Source of the DNA: Deltaproteobacteria bacterium
GTDB taxonomy: Bacteria > SAR324 > JACQKK01
Assembly: GCA_029858505.1 (NCBI GenBank)
Contig: JAOUEW010000001.1
Span: 372,001 to 436,000, forward strand
Length of the DNA stretch: 64,000 nucleotides
Direction of reading: 5' to 3'
Shown here: positions 1-8,740 of the stretch, piece by piece
Layout: every line of letters starts with the position of its first letter
How positions within the stretch are numbered: position 1 is the stretch's first letter
The notes under the pieces: model-generated
Told to the model about the DNA's origin: nothing
The model's database searches: none
Seen by the model: only the letters and a program-made list of their open reading frames with translations
Made by a program: the position numbers and the translations under genes

Positions 1-1
1 G

Positions 2-502
2 TCTGGCCGGGCTGGCGCCCACGGGCGGGGGTTTGCCGTGGTGGCCGACGAGGTGCGGGAACTGGCCGCCCGTTCCGCCCAGGCGGCCAAAGAAACCGCT
101 TCCCTCATCGCCGACTCGGTGGCCAAGGTGCAGCACGGGTCCGACACCGCCACCAAAACCGCCGAGTCTCTGGGGCGGATCGTGGGGGAGATTTCCAAGT
201 CCTCCAGCCTGATGAGCGAAATTTCAACGGCGGCCTCTGAGCAGGCCCACTCCATCAACCAAATCTTTAACGCACTCAGTCAAATCGAAAACATCACCCA
301 CACCACCAGCAAGAACGCCACCGAGTTCATGTCGGCCTTTGAGAACATTGCCGCACAGTTGTCGGTGATGGGCGAGAAGCTGGATCACTTCCACTTGCGC
401 CAGTCGTTGTCGTCTCCGGCCCCCCGGGCGGGGGGGCAGCCCCAATTGATGGGCCCCACCAACGCCATTGCCTTGGATGAACACCGCTTCGGGAAGTATT
501 AA
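2..502 (+). CDS. Methyl-accepting chemotaxis protein, C-terminal part (5' end outside window)
   Basis: The reading frame is open from the first bases and encodes the tip and return helix of a chemoreceptor signalling domain. The hairpin-tip sequence [18 protein letters not shown] is the family hallmark for binding CheA and CheW. It is followed by a long amphipathic helix with the usual heptad pattern ([10 protein letters not shown]), and the protein ends about 60 residues later without a CheR-tethering pentapeptide. The ligand-binding and membrane parts lie upstream of the window. The gene ends 2 bases before lpxA, so the two may share a transcript by chance; no functional link is implied. 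Confidence 0.93.
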   Translation, partial: SGRAGAHGRGFAVVADEVRELAARSAQAAKETASLIADSVAKVQHGSDTATKTAESLGRIVGEISKSSSLMSEISTAASEQAHSINQIFNALSQIENITHTTSKNATEFMSAFENIAAQLSVMGEKLDHFHLRQSLSSPAPRAGGQPQLMGPTNAIALDEHRFGKY

Positions 503-504
503 CC

Positions 505-1323
505 ATGGCCGTGACCATTCACCCCAGCGCGGTGATCGGCCAGGGGGCCGTGATTGGAGAGGGCACCGTTGTTGGGCCCTTTGTGGTCATCGAGTCTGGC
601 GCCCGGCTGGGGGAAGGCAACCAGATTGGGGCGGGGGCCTATATTCACGGCACCGTGGAAATGGGCAGCCATAACCGGGTATTCACCCACGCCACCCTGG
701 GGGGAGAGCCCCAAGACAAGGGGTACAAGGGCGAACCCACCCGCCTGATTATCGGCAGCCGCAACATCATCGGCGAACACATCACCATCCACCGGGGTAC
801 CCCGGCCTCTGCCCACAAAACGTCCGATGCCACCGAGGTGGGGGATGACAACTTCCTCATGTCGGCGGTGCACATTGGCCACGACTGCCGCCTGGGGAAC
901 CACACGGTGGTGTCGAGCAACACCATTTTGGGGGGGCACTGCTTGGTGGAAGACCGGGTGGTGTTTGGGGGCGGGGCGGCGGTGCATCACAAATGCCGCA
1001 TTGGCCGCATGGCCATGGTGGGGGGCCAAACCGCCGTCACCCAAGATATTCTCCCTTTCGCCATGGTGTCTGGGCGCAACAGCCTGCACGGTTTGAACCG
1101 GGTGGGCCTGCGGCGAAACGGGTTTTCTCCCGCTGAAATTGCTCCACTGAAAGAAGCCTATCGGCGGTTCTGCCGCCAGCGCCAGGGGCGGGAGGACGTG
1201 CTGGCCTGGATGGCCTCTCAACCAGCCAACCCCCTGCTGGCCGCTTGGCAGGCCTTTCTGGCCCAGGCCAGCCCCCGGGGTTACGCCCGCGACGCCCACA
1301 CCGGCCCCAGTGAAGAAGAATAG
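505..1323 (+). CDS. lpxA: Acyl-ACP--UDP-N-acetylglucosamine O-acyltransferase
   Basis: First enzyme of lipid A synthesis: it transfers a 3-hydroxyacyl chain from ACP to the 3-OH of UDP-GlcNAc in the cytoplasm. The 272-residue length fits the family. Residues 1-190 are hexapeptide repeats (IGxGxxIGxxxxVGP) forming a left-handed beta-helix, followed by a short helical C-terminus. The catalytic histidine is H126 in AVHIGHDC (H125 in E. coli), with conserved H145 and H161. G174 aligns with E. coli G173, the hydrocarbon-ruler position, so a long acyl chain (about C14) is inferred. The usual neighbours lpxD, fabZ and lpxB are absent, so the gene sits apart from the common lpx cluster. Confidence 0.97.
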   Translation: MAVTIHPSAVIGQGAVIGEGTVVGPFVVIESGARLGEGNQIGAGAYIHGTVEMGSHNRVFTHATLGGEPQDKGYKGEPTRLIIGSRNIIGEHITIHRGTPASAHKTSDATEVGDDNFLMSAVHIGHDCRLGNHTVVSSNTILGGHCLVEDRVVFGGGAAVHHKCRIGRMAMVGGQTAVTQDILPFAMVSGRNSLHGLNRVGLRRNGFSPAEIAPLKEAYRRFCRQRQGREDVLAWMASQPANPLLAAWQAFLAQASPRGYARDAHTGPSEEE

Positions 1324-1384
1324 GGAATAACGGGAGCCAGGAAAACAGGGCAGCCTTGCCCAAAGAACCCTTCCGATCCATCCC

Positions 1385-1807
1385 ATGACCAATCCCATCT
1401 CCCTCATTACCCTGCCGGAATATTACCCCCTGTTCGCCGTGTATTTCGATTACCTGGTGAACCACCAGCACCACTTGGCCCAAGAGCAGCTCCGGCGGAT
1501 TCAACAATCCTTGCGCTCCGTGCATGCCAGGGCAGAAGTGGGCGCCCCTTGGCGCAAGTCGTGGACCCTGCGGCTGTTTACCGAACGATTCTTGCTGGAA
1601 CGCTTCCCTCCCCACCTGGTGAAGGAGGCTTGGCTGTTCCTGCGGGAGGAACTGGAAGGGCTTCCCCTGCAGGAAGCTGGCGACCAACCGCCGAGAGGGG
1701 AGAGAACCCCCCGCCGTGCCCGGCCCAAGCCGGCCTCCCTGCCCGAAACCCCCGCCGAATCCCCCGCTTTTCCCCGGCCTCCGTTTCTTCCGCCAGAATC
1801 GGTATAA
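1385..1807 (+). CDS. Hypothetical protein, helical N-terminus and proline-rich tail
   Basis: A 140-residue protein of unknown function. Residues 1-95 look globular and helical (LITLPEYYPLFAVYFDYLVN, then Arg/Leu-rich helices). Residues 96-140 are Pro/Arg/Glu-rich and probably disordered. There is no signal peptide or membrane segment. The ATG start follows the lpxA stop by about 60 bases and the gene is co-directional with the metallophosphoesterase downstream. Codon use resembles the neighbours, which supports real coding. I recognise no family. Confidence 0.6.
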   Translation: MTNPISLITLPEYYPLFAVYFDYLVNHQHHLAQEQLRRIQQSLRSVHARAEVGAPWRKSWTLRLFTERFLLERFPPHLVKEAWLFLREELEGLPLQEAGDQPPRGERTPRRARPKPASLPETPAESPAFPRPPFLPPESV

Positions 1808-1870
1808 TCCATCCTACCCAAACCCGCCTCGTTCCAGTTCACCTCCTGCTCCCATTCTCCCTCTCACTTC

Positions 1871-2596
1871 ATGAATATCTGGGCCATATCCGATATCCAT
1901 TTGTCGTTCACCCGTGACAAACCCATGCACGTGTTTGGAGAGGGCTGGCGCAACCACTGGGAAAAGATTGAGCAGAACTGGCGGCAGCGGGTGGCCCCCG
2001 AGGACGTGGTGCTGGTGCCGGGAGACGTGTCGTGGTCCAGAAAATTCTCCGACGGGCTGAAGGAACTGGAGTGGATTCACCGCTTGCCGGGGCGGCTGAA
2101 ATTGCTGGTGCGGGGCAACCACGACCATTGGTGGCCCCTCACCCCAGCGGATGCCGCCCGGGTGCCCGCCACCCTGCGCTTATTGGCGGGAGAAGCCTTG
2201 AGCGTGGAGGGAGAGGTGTTCTGCGGAACCGGCGGCTGGCTGGCCCCCGGCGACCCCTACTACACCGACCTGGACCGGCCATCCTATCAGCGAGAACTGG
2301 AAGCCTTTCGCCGATCCCTCGACGCCGCCCTGGAACTCTCCGGCGGCAGGCCCTTTCATGCCCTGCTGCATTTTCCGCCCACCACCTCTCAGGGCAAGCC
2401 CACGGCCTTTCAGGCCCTGCTGGCCGAATACCCGGTGAAGACCCTCACCTTCGGGCACTTTCACTTTCCCCACGAATGGCAGGCCACCCCCCAGGGCAAT
2501 GTGAAGGGGGTGCGCTACGCGTTGGTGTCGGCGGATTACGTGGATTTCGCCCCAGTGCGAATTGGGGAAGGATTGACAGGTGGGAATACCCAATGA
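1871..2596 (+). CDS. Calcineurin-like metallophosphoesterase
   Basis: A 241-residue member of the dinuclear-metal phosphoesterase superfamily. The metal-binding blocks appear in order: DIH near residue 8, GDVSW near 54, GNHDHWW near 80, and GHFHFP near the C-terminus. No signal peptide is visible, so it is probably cytoplasmic. The substrate cannot be told from sequence; this short group includes predicted phosphohydrolases of unknown substrate. Its TGA overlaps the ATG at 2593 (ATGA), suggesting translational coupling with the anhydromuropeptide kinase downstream. Confidence 0.85.
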   Translation: MNIWAISDIHLSFTRDKPMHVFGEGWRNHWEKIEQNWRQRVAPEDVVLVPGDVSWSRKFSDGLKELEWIHRLPGRLKLLVRGNHDHWWPLTPADAARVPATLRLLAGEALSVEGEVFCGTGGWLAPGDPYYTDLDRPSYQRELEAFRRSLDAALELSGGRPFHALLHFPPTTSQGKPTAFQALLAEYPVKTLTFGHFHFPHEWQATPQGNVKGVRYALVSADYVDFAPVRIGEGLTGGNTQ

Positions 2597-3957
2597 GAGG
2601 GTGTTTCAGTTGTTCACGCTGTTTCCAACATTTCGAATGGCCCATGCCCCCCAAGCGTCCCCCCTCCCGTCCATCGCTGCCCCACCCGCTGCCGCCCCGG
2701 CTGGGGGTGCTGTCTCGCATGGCGGCCAAGCCCGCCCGGCTGGTGCTGGGGCTGATGAGCGGCACCAGCCTGGACGGGCTGGACCTGGCCCTGTGCCGGG
2801 TGCGGGGGGCGGGGGAGCACACCCGGCTGGAGGTGGTGAACCATGCCACCCGGCCCTACACCCCAGCGGAGCGGGCCCACTTGGCCCAGGTGGTGTTTCA
2901 GCCAACGGCCCCCCTGGAGGCGGTGTGCCAGCTGAACGGCTGGCTGGCCCGGCTGCACGGCAGGCTGGTGTTGGAACAACTGGAGGCCTGGGGGCAGGAC
3001 CCCCGGGGGGTGGACCTGCTGGCCAGCCATGGTCAAACGGTGTTTCACCGGCCGGGGCAAACCCCAGAGCCCCCCACGACCTTGCAATTGGGAGACGGGG
3101 ACCTGCTGGCGGGGTTGACCGGAATGCTGACCGTGTCGGACCTGCGGCAGAAAGACATTGCCGCCGGGGGAGAAGGCGCCCCCCTGGCCCCCTTTATGGA
3201 CGGACTGTTGTTCCGCCACCCTGGCCGGGGGCGGTTGCTGCTGAACCTGGGGGGCATGGCCAACTTTACTTGGCTGCCGCCGGGGCCGCCGGGGCGGGGC
3301 GGGTGGCTTTCCGCCGACACGGGCCCGGCCAATACTTGGCTCGACCGGGCCGTTCGGCGGTACGCCCCCCACCTGCCGGGGGGCTTCGATCAAGACGGGC
3401 GGCTGGCCCTGGCGGGGCGGGTGCAACCGGGATTGTTGGCTGCCCTGAAGGAACACCCTTACTTTGAGCGCCCGGCCCCCAAGTCTACCGGGCCAGAAGC
3501 CTTTGGGGCCCGGCCCCTGGCCGAAGCCCTGAATCGAGTTGGTGTGGCTGGCTTGGCTGGCGCTGACCGGGCTGGCGATGGCCTAGCAGGTGCGGGCACA
3601 GCCGAGGACTTGCCCCCCCTGGCGGGGCTTTCGCCAGAGGACCTGCTGGCCACCCTGGCTCAGCTGACGGTAGACACGGCCTCGGCTTGTATCCTCCGAG
3701 AAGTGGGAGAGGCCCTGGCGGGGGGGGAGTTGTACCTGACCGGGGGTGGGGCCCACCACCCCCTGCTGGCCCAGGGGCTGGCCCGCAGCCTGCCCATGCT
3801 GACCCCCGCCTCGTTTCAAGACCTGGGGGTTCCTCCCGATGCCAAAGAGGCCGTGCTGATGGCGGTGCTGGCCCACGAAAGTTTATTTGGCCTGGGGTTC
3901 TTTCCGGCGGGGCAGACCCAACCCTGGGGGTTCGGCAAGTTGTCGTTTCCCCGGTGA
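2593..3957 (+). CDS. anmK: Anhydro-N-acetylmuramic acid kinase
   Basis: Phosphorylates 1,6-anhydro-MurNAc to MurNAc-6-P while opening the anhydro ring, in cytoplasmic recycling of cell-wall sugars. The ATP-grasping segment GLMSGTSLDGLDLAL is diagnostic, and LLNLGGMANFTWL and the late LYLTGGGAHHPLL are the expected ASKHA-fold glycine motifs. I chose the ATG at 2593 because it overlaps the previous stop (ATGA). That adds about 42 Pro/Arg-rich residues before the conserved core; the ATG at 2719 (MAAKPARLVLG) would give a standard 412-residue protein and is a serious alternative. An Ala/Gly-rich stretch at 3540-3610 is a family-variable loop. Confidence 0.93.
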   Translation: MRGCFSCSRCFQHFEWPMPPKRPPSRPSLPHPLPPRLGVLSRMAAKPARLVLGLMSGTSLDGLDLALCRVRGAGEHTRLEVVNHATRPYTPAERAHLAQVVFQPTAPLEAVCQLNGWLARLHGRLVLEQLEAWGQDPRGVDLLASHGQTVFHRPGQTPEPPTTLQLGDGDLLAGLTGMLTVSDLRQKDIAAGGEGAPLAPFMDGLLFRHPGRGRLLLNLGGMANFTWLPPGPPGRGGWLSADTGPANTWLDRAVRRYAPHLPGGFDQDGRLALAGRVQPGLLAALKEHPYFERPAPKSTGPEAFGARPLAEALNRVGVAGLAGADRAGDGLAGAGTAEDLPPLAGLSPEDLLATLAQLTVDTASACILREVGEALAGGELYLTGGGAHHPLLAQGLARSLPMLTPASFQDLGVPPDAKEAVLMAVLAHESLFGLGFFPAGQTQPWGFGKLSFPR

Positions 3958-4139
3958 AAAATTATTTCCGTCAGGATAGAATACAAAATCGTTCTTGACG
4001 CAATTATTTCTCACGCTCCTTTTTCTGATCGTTCTCAAGGTTTCTAGGTAGGAAAATACAATCAAACACCTGCGGATAAACCCCCGTAGGTCATGTTTGT
4101 TTCCGCAGACCCTAAAAAATTTTCCAACGGAGAATGTCC

Positions 4140-4892
4140 ATGAAACAAACCGGATGGACGGTGGGGCGATGGTGCGCGGCATGGGTGCTGGCGGCAGGCC
4201 TGCTGGCGGCGCCCGCCTGGGCCGAGGGGGCCGCGAGGGTGACGTTTATCACTCAGCCCGCCGAAATGATGCCCAAGGGCAGCACCCGCTGGCGGCGGCT
4301 GAACCTGAACGATGAGGTGCGGGAGGGAGACCGCATTCGCACCGGCATGGGCGGGCGGGTGGAAATTCTGCTGTCAAAAAACCGGGTGCTGCGGGTGGGC
4401 CAAGCCAGCGAGATGGATCTTCCCCGCCTGTTTTTCTCTCGGCAAGAAAACCATGTGGATGTTCGGCTGGTGTTTGGGCAAATGTGGACCACCCTGGCCC
4501 AGCCCCTGAAGAAAGGCCAGGAATCGTACCGGGTGCGTACCCCCACCGCCACCCTGGGGGTGAAGGGAACCCGCTTTAATGTGGATGCCGACAAAGACAG
4601 CAGCGAGGTGGTGTTGTCGGTGGTGGAGGGAGAAGTGGTGACAACCCCCCCGCCGCCCCCGCCGCCGGAGGCTGGCCCCCGCCGGGAAATTTCCGGCCCC
4701 CAAGAAATTGCCCCGCCCCAAGAGGTTACCCGGGAGGAATGGTCGGTGATTGTGGGGAAAAACAAAAAGGCCGTGTTCCGCCCAGGGGCTGGCAAGCCTC
4801 AGGTCACCGCCCTGACCGAGGATGACTTAGATCAAGACTGGGAGGCGTTCAACCTCCAGCGCGACGCGGAACTGGGGAAATTAGGAAAATAA
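4140..4892 (+). CDS. FecR-domain secreted protein
   Basis: About 250 residues. An N-terminal signal peptide (KQTGWTVGRW, a hydrophobic core, cleavage after APAWA) is followed by a FecR-type beta domain. That domain shows the hallmarks of this family: a start such as VREGDRIRTGMGGRVEILLS, a middle with TPTATLGVKGTRFNV, and VVEGEVV. A polyproline linker near residue 175 leads to a short charged tail. Here the domain is free in the periplasm rather than part of an anti-sigma factor, as in many stand-alone FecR proteins of unknown role. I chose ATG 4140 over 4134 because GGAG at 4129-4132 is 7 bases from it. Confidence 0.8.
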   Translation: MKQTGWTVGRWCAAWVLAAGLLAAPAWAEGAARVTFITQPAEMMPKGSTRWRRLNLNDEVREGDRIRTGMGGRVEILLSKNRVLRVGQASEMDLPRLFFSRQENHVDVRLVFGQMWTTLAQPLKKGQESYRVRTPTATLGVKGTRFNVDADKDSSEVVLSVVEGEVVTTPPPPPPPEAGPRREISGPQEIAPPQEVTREEWSVIVGKNKKAVFRPGAGKPQVTALTEDDLDQDWEAFNLQRDAELGKLGK

Positions 4893-4981
4893 GAGAGATG
4901 GAAAAGGAAGAGAAGGAATTAGCGGGGGGTGGAAGCACCCGTAAGAACGGGGGATGGGGAGCCGGGCCGCCCATCCTCAAT

Positions 4982-5299
4982 TTATTTGGGTTTGATCTCT
5001 TCTTGAAACCCCCGCACCATTTCGACCACGGCCCAGTCTTCGTCTTTGAACAGAATTCCTACTTGGTAGGTGCCATTCTGCGGCAGGCACCAGCGCACCA
5101 CCCCAAAAATGGTGACTTTACCTTCAAACACCTCCACCTCTACCATGTCTCCCGGAGTCATGGGGTTCTTTAAGGTGACCCCCATGCCTTTGGCGCTGAT
5201 ATCATGGCAAATTCCCTCGCAATTGTGAGGGGCGTGGAACTTGACGTGCTCGCCAAATACCATCCGTTCTGTTTGTCGGTCTTTGATGGATTTCGTCAT
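4982..5299 (-). CDS. PilZ-domain protein (predicted c-di-GMP receptor)
   Basis: A 105-residue single-domain protein. It has an arginine-containing N-terminal stretch (KDRQTERMVFGE) and the second PilZ motif as CHDISAKGMGV, matching D/NxSxxG. A beta-barrel follows (GDMVEVEVFEGKVTIFGVVRW, here listed up to the tryptophan). PilZ domains bind cyclic-di-GMP and control motility or envelope functions. It is divergent from the CsgG-like gene at 5504 and converges with the FecR gene. The first RxxxR motif is imperfect, so ligand binding is inferred. Confidence 0.8.
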   Translation of the reverse strand: MTKSIKDRQTERMVFGEHVKFHAPHNCEGICHDISAKGMGVTLKNPMTPGDMVEVEVFEGKVTIFGVVRWCLPQNGTYQVGILFKDEDWAVVEMVRGFQEEIKPK

Positions 5300-5503
5300 G
5301 ATGACCTGGAATTGTCCGAAAAGGATACCTTTTTACGTCTCATTGACTCTCCCGTTCACCCTGCCCTGCCGGGCTTTGTTTAGCAAGCAGATTTTCAGGT
5401 CAACTCTCCTAAGATTGGCGTTGTTTTTGCTTTCTAACGGGTATCCCGTGGAGTGTTTTCCCCTACACGCAGTGAAAAACAGCCGATCTTCCAAAGAGGC
5501 CCC

Positions 5504-6760
5504 ATGACCAGCCCTTGCCGATGGACAAAAAACTTCCTGACCCGTCTGTTGATTTCAGCCGGGCTGGTGGGGGGCTTGGCCCTGTGGGCGGGGCCTTCCC
5601 CCGTGGCCTGGGGGCAAGAGCGTTTTCCTGGGTCCGGTTTTGGCTCTCCCAGCCCCTACACTTCGGGGAAGGGGGAACTGTTTCAAAACAACGGCCGGGT
5701 GAAAATTTTAATTCTGGCCTTAAGCCCCTTCGACATCACCGAATCTGCCGCCGAGCAGATTGGCCTGATGCTGCAAAAAAACCTGAGCAACACCGGGCAT
5801 TACTCGGTGGTGGGCTTTCGTGAAGCCAATATGTTTTTTGAAAACGAACGGACGGAACTGGTGGACTGCCGGCAAATTGCCTGCGGTGTGGAAAGCGGCA
5901 AGGTGCTGGGGGCCGACCGCGTGTTGGTGGGCAGCATCCGCCAAACCCCGCAAAGCATCGAGCTCAACATCCGGTTGATTAACGTGGCCAACAACCTGAC
6001 CGACTTCAACGAGCAAATCTTTTTTACCGACCAGAACATGGACGATCAGATGTTCCGGCTGGCCAACGACATTGCCTCCAGCACGTTGATTGTGGGGCGG
6101 GTGCTTTCAACCTCGCTGCGGGGGGTGGTGCTCGACATGGGCGAACGCCATGGGTTGGCCATTGGAGACTTTCTGGTGGTGTATAAGCAGGATGTGTCCA
6201 TCAACGACCTGGGGGGAAAGGTCATTGATTTTCAGCGAAAGAACATTGCCATCGTGAAGGTGCTGCGGGTGAACGGAAACTCGGCCGAGGCCATTTTGAT
6301 TCACTCGGTGGAAGACCCCCAGCCGGGGCATTTTGTGCAGACGTTTCTGAACCCTACCCGCCAGACGGCGCTGATGGAGGACACCCGCCGAGAGTTGGAT
6401 ACTGGTATTCGCATGGAAAACAAGATCAAACCCCTGGAGCTGGCCCCGGTGGCCCTGACCGACAACGAACGCAAAGACTGGGAGACCCGTTTCCTGGCCG
6501 CCAAGGCGGAAGAAGATACCTGGTACACGTATTCGCTGTATGGGGCGGGGGGGGCGGTGGGGGTGCTGTATTTGTCTTCGCTCACCAAAATGACGCCCAT
6601 TGTTCCCATGGCGGCGGTGGGGGGGGCCGGATACGTGGTGTATCAGTTCCTGCAGGCACGCCAAGTGGTGCAAGATATTCAGTTGGAAGGCCGGGCCAGG
6701 GGTTATCTCACCATTGTGCCGGGGCCAACCACCACCGTGGCCTTTACGGTAAAATTTTAA
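5504..6760 (+). CDS. CsgG-like / FlgT-like envelope protein
   Basis: About 418 residues. A signal peptide (hydrophobic core LLISAGLVGGLALWAG, cleavage near AWG-Q) is followed by an alpha/beta domain that begins VKILILALSPFD. It contains the segment CGVESGKVLGADRVLVGSI, typical of the CsgG/TolB-N-like group that senses or secretes at the outer membrane. Residues 190-290 are a beta-rich region resembling FlgT. Near residue 345 a hydrophobic Gly/Ala pair of helices (VGVLYLSSL, AAVGGAGYVVYQFL) suggests membrane association. ATG 5504 is preceded by AAAGAGG at a good distance. Exact function unknown. Confidence 0.65.
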   Translation: MTSPCRWTKNFLTRLLISAGLVGGLALWAGPSPVAWGQERFPGSGFGSPSPYTSGKGELFQNNGRVKILILALSPFDITESAAEQIGLMLQKNLSNTGHYSVVGFREANMFFENERTELVDCRQIACGVESGKVLGADRVLVGSIRQTPQSIELNIRLINVANNLTDFNEQIFFTDQNMDDQMFRLANDIASSTLIVGRVLSTSLRGVVLDMGERHGLAIGDFLVVYKQDVSINDLGGKVIDFQRKNIAIVKVLRVNGNSAEAILIHSVEDPQPGHFVQTFLNPTRQTALMEDTRRELDTGIRMENKIKPLELAPVALTDNERKDWETRFLAAKAEEDTWYTYSLYGAGGAVGVLYLSSLTKMTPIVPMAAVGGAGYVVYQFLQARQVVQDIQLEGRARGYLTIVPGPTTTVAFTVKF

Positions 6761-6767
6761 GCGTCCT

Positions 6768-7034
6768 CCCAACAGCACCCCTCCACTGCCCCTTGGCGGG
6801 GGCATCTCTAAACTCGAATCCGGGGGGTGAGGTCTGGTCTCCGCTTGATGAGACCTCACCCCCCGCCCCCTCTCCCGAAGAGAGGGGGAGTTCAATGGCG
6901 TTTGGGCGGTGCTTGTTTCCGACCAGATTCCAACAACAGAACAAATGAATTGAATAGCCGATGGCTTCGAGCATTGCCCTTCCCATCGGGGCGGGACAGC
7001 CGCCTGAAAGGCGGCAGGGAGGGGTGCTGTTGGG
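6768..7034. repeat. Miniature palindromic repeat, copy A (17-bp terminal inverted repeats)
   Basis: A 267-bp non-coding element bounded by perfect 17-bp terminal inverted repeats: CCCAACAGCACCCCTCC at 6768-6784 and its complement at 7018-7034. It contains several internal hairpins, among them CCCCCTCTC-CCGAA-GAGAGGGGG and CCGCC-TGAAA-GGCGG. A closely related copy lies inverted at 10646-10889. No transposase is encoded and no target-site duplication is evident, so it resembles a MITE or a composite of REP-like palindromes. Confidence 0.8.
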
Positions 7035-7053
7035 AACAAGAGGGAAGCCGAAA

Positions 7054-7254
7054 AACACCCCTCCCCTGCCCTACGGGCATCCCCTCCCCTTCGTGGAGGG
7101 GAACAGCGTGAAGCCGGTGGATTGGGTGCTTGCTTCCTTTCAGTCTCCTCATCCGAACGGATTTTATTTTCCACCCCTTCGGCCTAAGCCGTATTGTCCC
7201 TCCACGAAGGGGAGGGACAGCCGCCTGAAAGGCGGCAGGGTGGGGTGCTGTTGG
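7054..7254. repeat. Miniature palindromic repeat, copy C (divergent core)
   Basis: A second element immediately after copy A, with related ends (AACACCCCTCCCCTGCC at left, GGCAGGGTGGGGTGCTGTT at right) but a different centre. Its inner arms, CCCCTCCCCTTCGTGGAGGG at 7081-7100 and the near-complement at 7198-7217, match in 19 of 20 positions. The CCGCCTGAAAGGCGG hairpin of copy A recurs at 7221-7235. Nothing in it looks coding; together with copy A it fills the gap between the CsgG-like gene and the barrel protein. Confidence 0.65.
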
Positions 7255-7287
7255 AATACCCGCAGGGGAGAGATCAGGCGGTCCGCC

Positions 7288-7932
7288 TTAAAACCACACC
7301 CCTAAACCTACCGATAAAATGCCGAGTTCGTAGTCGCGTTTTTCTTGGCCCATATATACCCCAAAGTTATATAAACCCACATCTTTTTTCAAATAAGTAT
7401 AATTGTAAGACAGTGACCCCACAATGTTTTCGGCCCTGTAACTCAAGGCCAAGTATTGATAGCTTCCCCCGCCGCCGCCGCCGTTTGATTTCACCGTATA
7501 AGTATTAAATAATGACGATTCTGTGTGCTCGGGGAAGTTAAAGTCTACTCCCCCCAACCCAAACTGAAACACCAAGGCGTCATCCATGGGGATCCGGAAC
7601 AAGAATCCTTGCATGCTGGCCGTAAAGGGGGCCGTTCCCGTAAACCCAGGGGGAGGGTTGAGATCACCGGAATAACTGTGTAAATCCAGCCCCAGGGCCG
7701 TGCCCCCACCAAAATCGATCCCGCCCAGGTACAGGTGATAACCTCCGATTCCTTTAACCGTATACCGCCCTCCGCTGTTGATGGCCGCCGGGCCTTCCAG
7801 TCCCCAGAACAATTTGCGATCTTCTCCGGCAGACTGGGCTTGGGCGGGCAGGGCCAGCGCCAACAGGGCCATCCCCACCAGCAGAGGCAGCAGGCCCCGT
7901 CCGGGCCGGTGTTGCTGTTGGCTTGCGATCAT
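7288..7932 (-). CDS. Predicted outer-membrane beta-barrel protein
   Basis: 214 residues. Signal peptide: GRGLLPLLVGMALLALALPA with cleavage after AQA. The mature part alternates polar and aromatic residues in short strands (GGYHLYLGGIDFGG, YQYLALSYRAENIVGSLSYN) and ends LSVGLGVWF, a C-terminal aromatic of the kind recognised by the Bam machinery. A five-glycine loop sits near residue 160. Small eight-strand barrels of this kind are adhesins, porins or structural proteins; no family is recognised. It lies head-to-tail with two other secreted proteins on the same strand. Confidence 0.65.
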   Translation of the reverse strand: MIASQQQHRPGRGLLPLLVGMALLALALPAQAQSAGEDRKLFWGLEGPAAINSGGRYTVKGIGGYHLYLGGIDFGGGTALGLDLHSYSGDLNPPPGFTGTAPFTASMQGFLFRIPMDDALVFQFGLGGVDFNFPEHTESSLFNTYTVKSNGGGGGGSYQYLALSYRAENIVGSLSYNYTYLKKDVGLYNFGVYMGQEKRDYELGILSVGLGVWF

Positions 7933-7974
7933 GAAGATTCTCCGTTCAAAAGCGTGTGGGGGGCCGTGGCTGGT

Positions 7975-8583
7975 TTACATGGGGAAGCCAAAACCCAAAG
8001 TATTGATTTTATTAGATACTCTTGAGGGGGATCCACCAGAGCCTTGTATTTGCCCATTCAATTCTTCATGGGTGATGTTTAAAACAAATCCTTCCATTCC
8101 CACAAATTCCCCAACATCTGTTCCCAGGGTCAACCAATACCCCTCCGTTGCACCTTTGGACATGGGTGCAAAATAATTTTCTACGGTTATGAATCCTGTG
8201 TTGTATCCGGTTGAAACTATTATGGCATCTAGGCGGTGGGCATATCCCAGTCCAAACAGGTCTGCCTTGAGCATTCCTGTGGAAAATGTGTTGATCATCA
8301 CATTTTGGTGGTAAATTCCCCGGTTGAGCACCAAGTAGGAATTTTCAGCCGACCCCCCCATCACGGTAAAGGGGACATCGAAGGACAGACGGTATCCATA
8401 ATGTGAAATATAGGTGAACGAGGCATTAGTTGTTAAATCTTTGGCGGTAAAATCCATGATCAGGCCCAGGTTCACGATCACCGGGGATTGTTTGGCCGCC
8501 GGACCAGCGGTTTCTTGCCCCCAAACGGGGGTAGCCGCCAAAAACAGGGCTGCCAGCAGTGTATAGCGTAGCGTTTTAATCAT
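7975..8583 (-). CDS. Hypothetical secreted protein, barrel-like
   Basis: 202 residues with a clear signal peptide (KTLRYTLLAALFLAATPVWG, cut before QETAG). The mature chain is rich in amphipathic strands (FTYISHYGYRLSFDVPFTV, KADLFGLGYAHRLDAIIVST) and ends NKINTLGFGFPM. It therefore resembles outer-membrane proteins but lacks the usual final aromatic residue. Same strand as the neighbours, 42 bases from the next gene, so probably one transcription unit. Unknown function. Confidence 0.6.
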   Translation of the reverse strand: MIKTLRYTLLAALFLAATPVWGQETAGPAAKQSPVIVNLGLIMDFTAKDLTTNASFTYISHYGYRLSFDVPFTVMGGSAENSYLVLNRGIYHQNVMINTFSTGMLKADLFGLGYAHRLDAIIVSTGYNTGFITVENYFAPMSKGATEGYWLTLGTDVGEFVGMEGFVLNITHEELNGQIQGSGGSPSRVSNKINTLGFGFPM

Positions 8584-8678
8584 GGGCTTCTCCCTGGGGT
8601 ATCCGTGGGGTGGTGCGTCGCTTCTCCCTTATTCTTCCTAAATTTTCAGAAAAATCTCAAGGGGAATCCTCAACGCCT

Positions 8679-8715
8679 AAAAAAAACCCTCCCAGGCCAC
8701 CTAGGCTGGGAGGGT
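8679..8715 (-). terminator. Rho-independent terminator after the 8741-9301 gene
   Basis: A perfect 10-bp stem, ACCCTCCCAG at 8686-8695 and CTGGGAGGGT at 8706-8715, with a 10-base loop. Read on the minus strand it is followed by eight T residues (8679-8686). It lies 26 bases beyond the stop of the barrel protein and separates it from the gene starting at 8583. Confidence 0.9.
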
Positions 8716-8740
8716 GTTTGGCCAAACACACCAGAGGAAG

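Noticed and set aside
4898-5173. Rightward frame overlapping the PilZ gene
   Set aside because: No domain or good start; the leftward frame encodes a recognisable PilZ domain.
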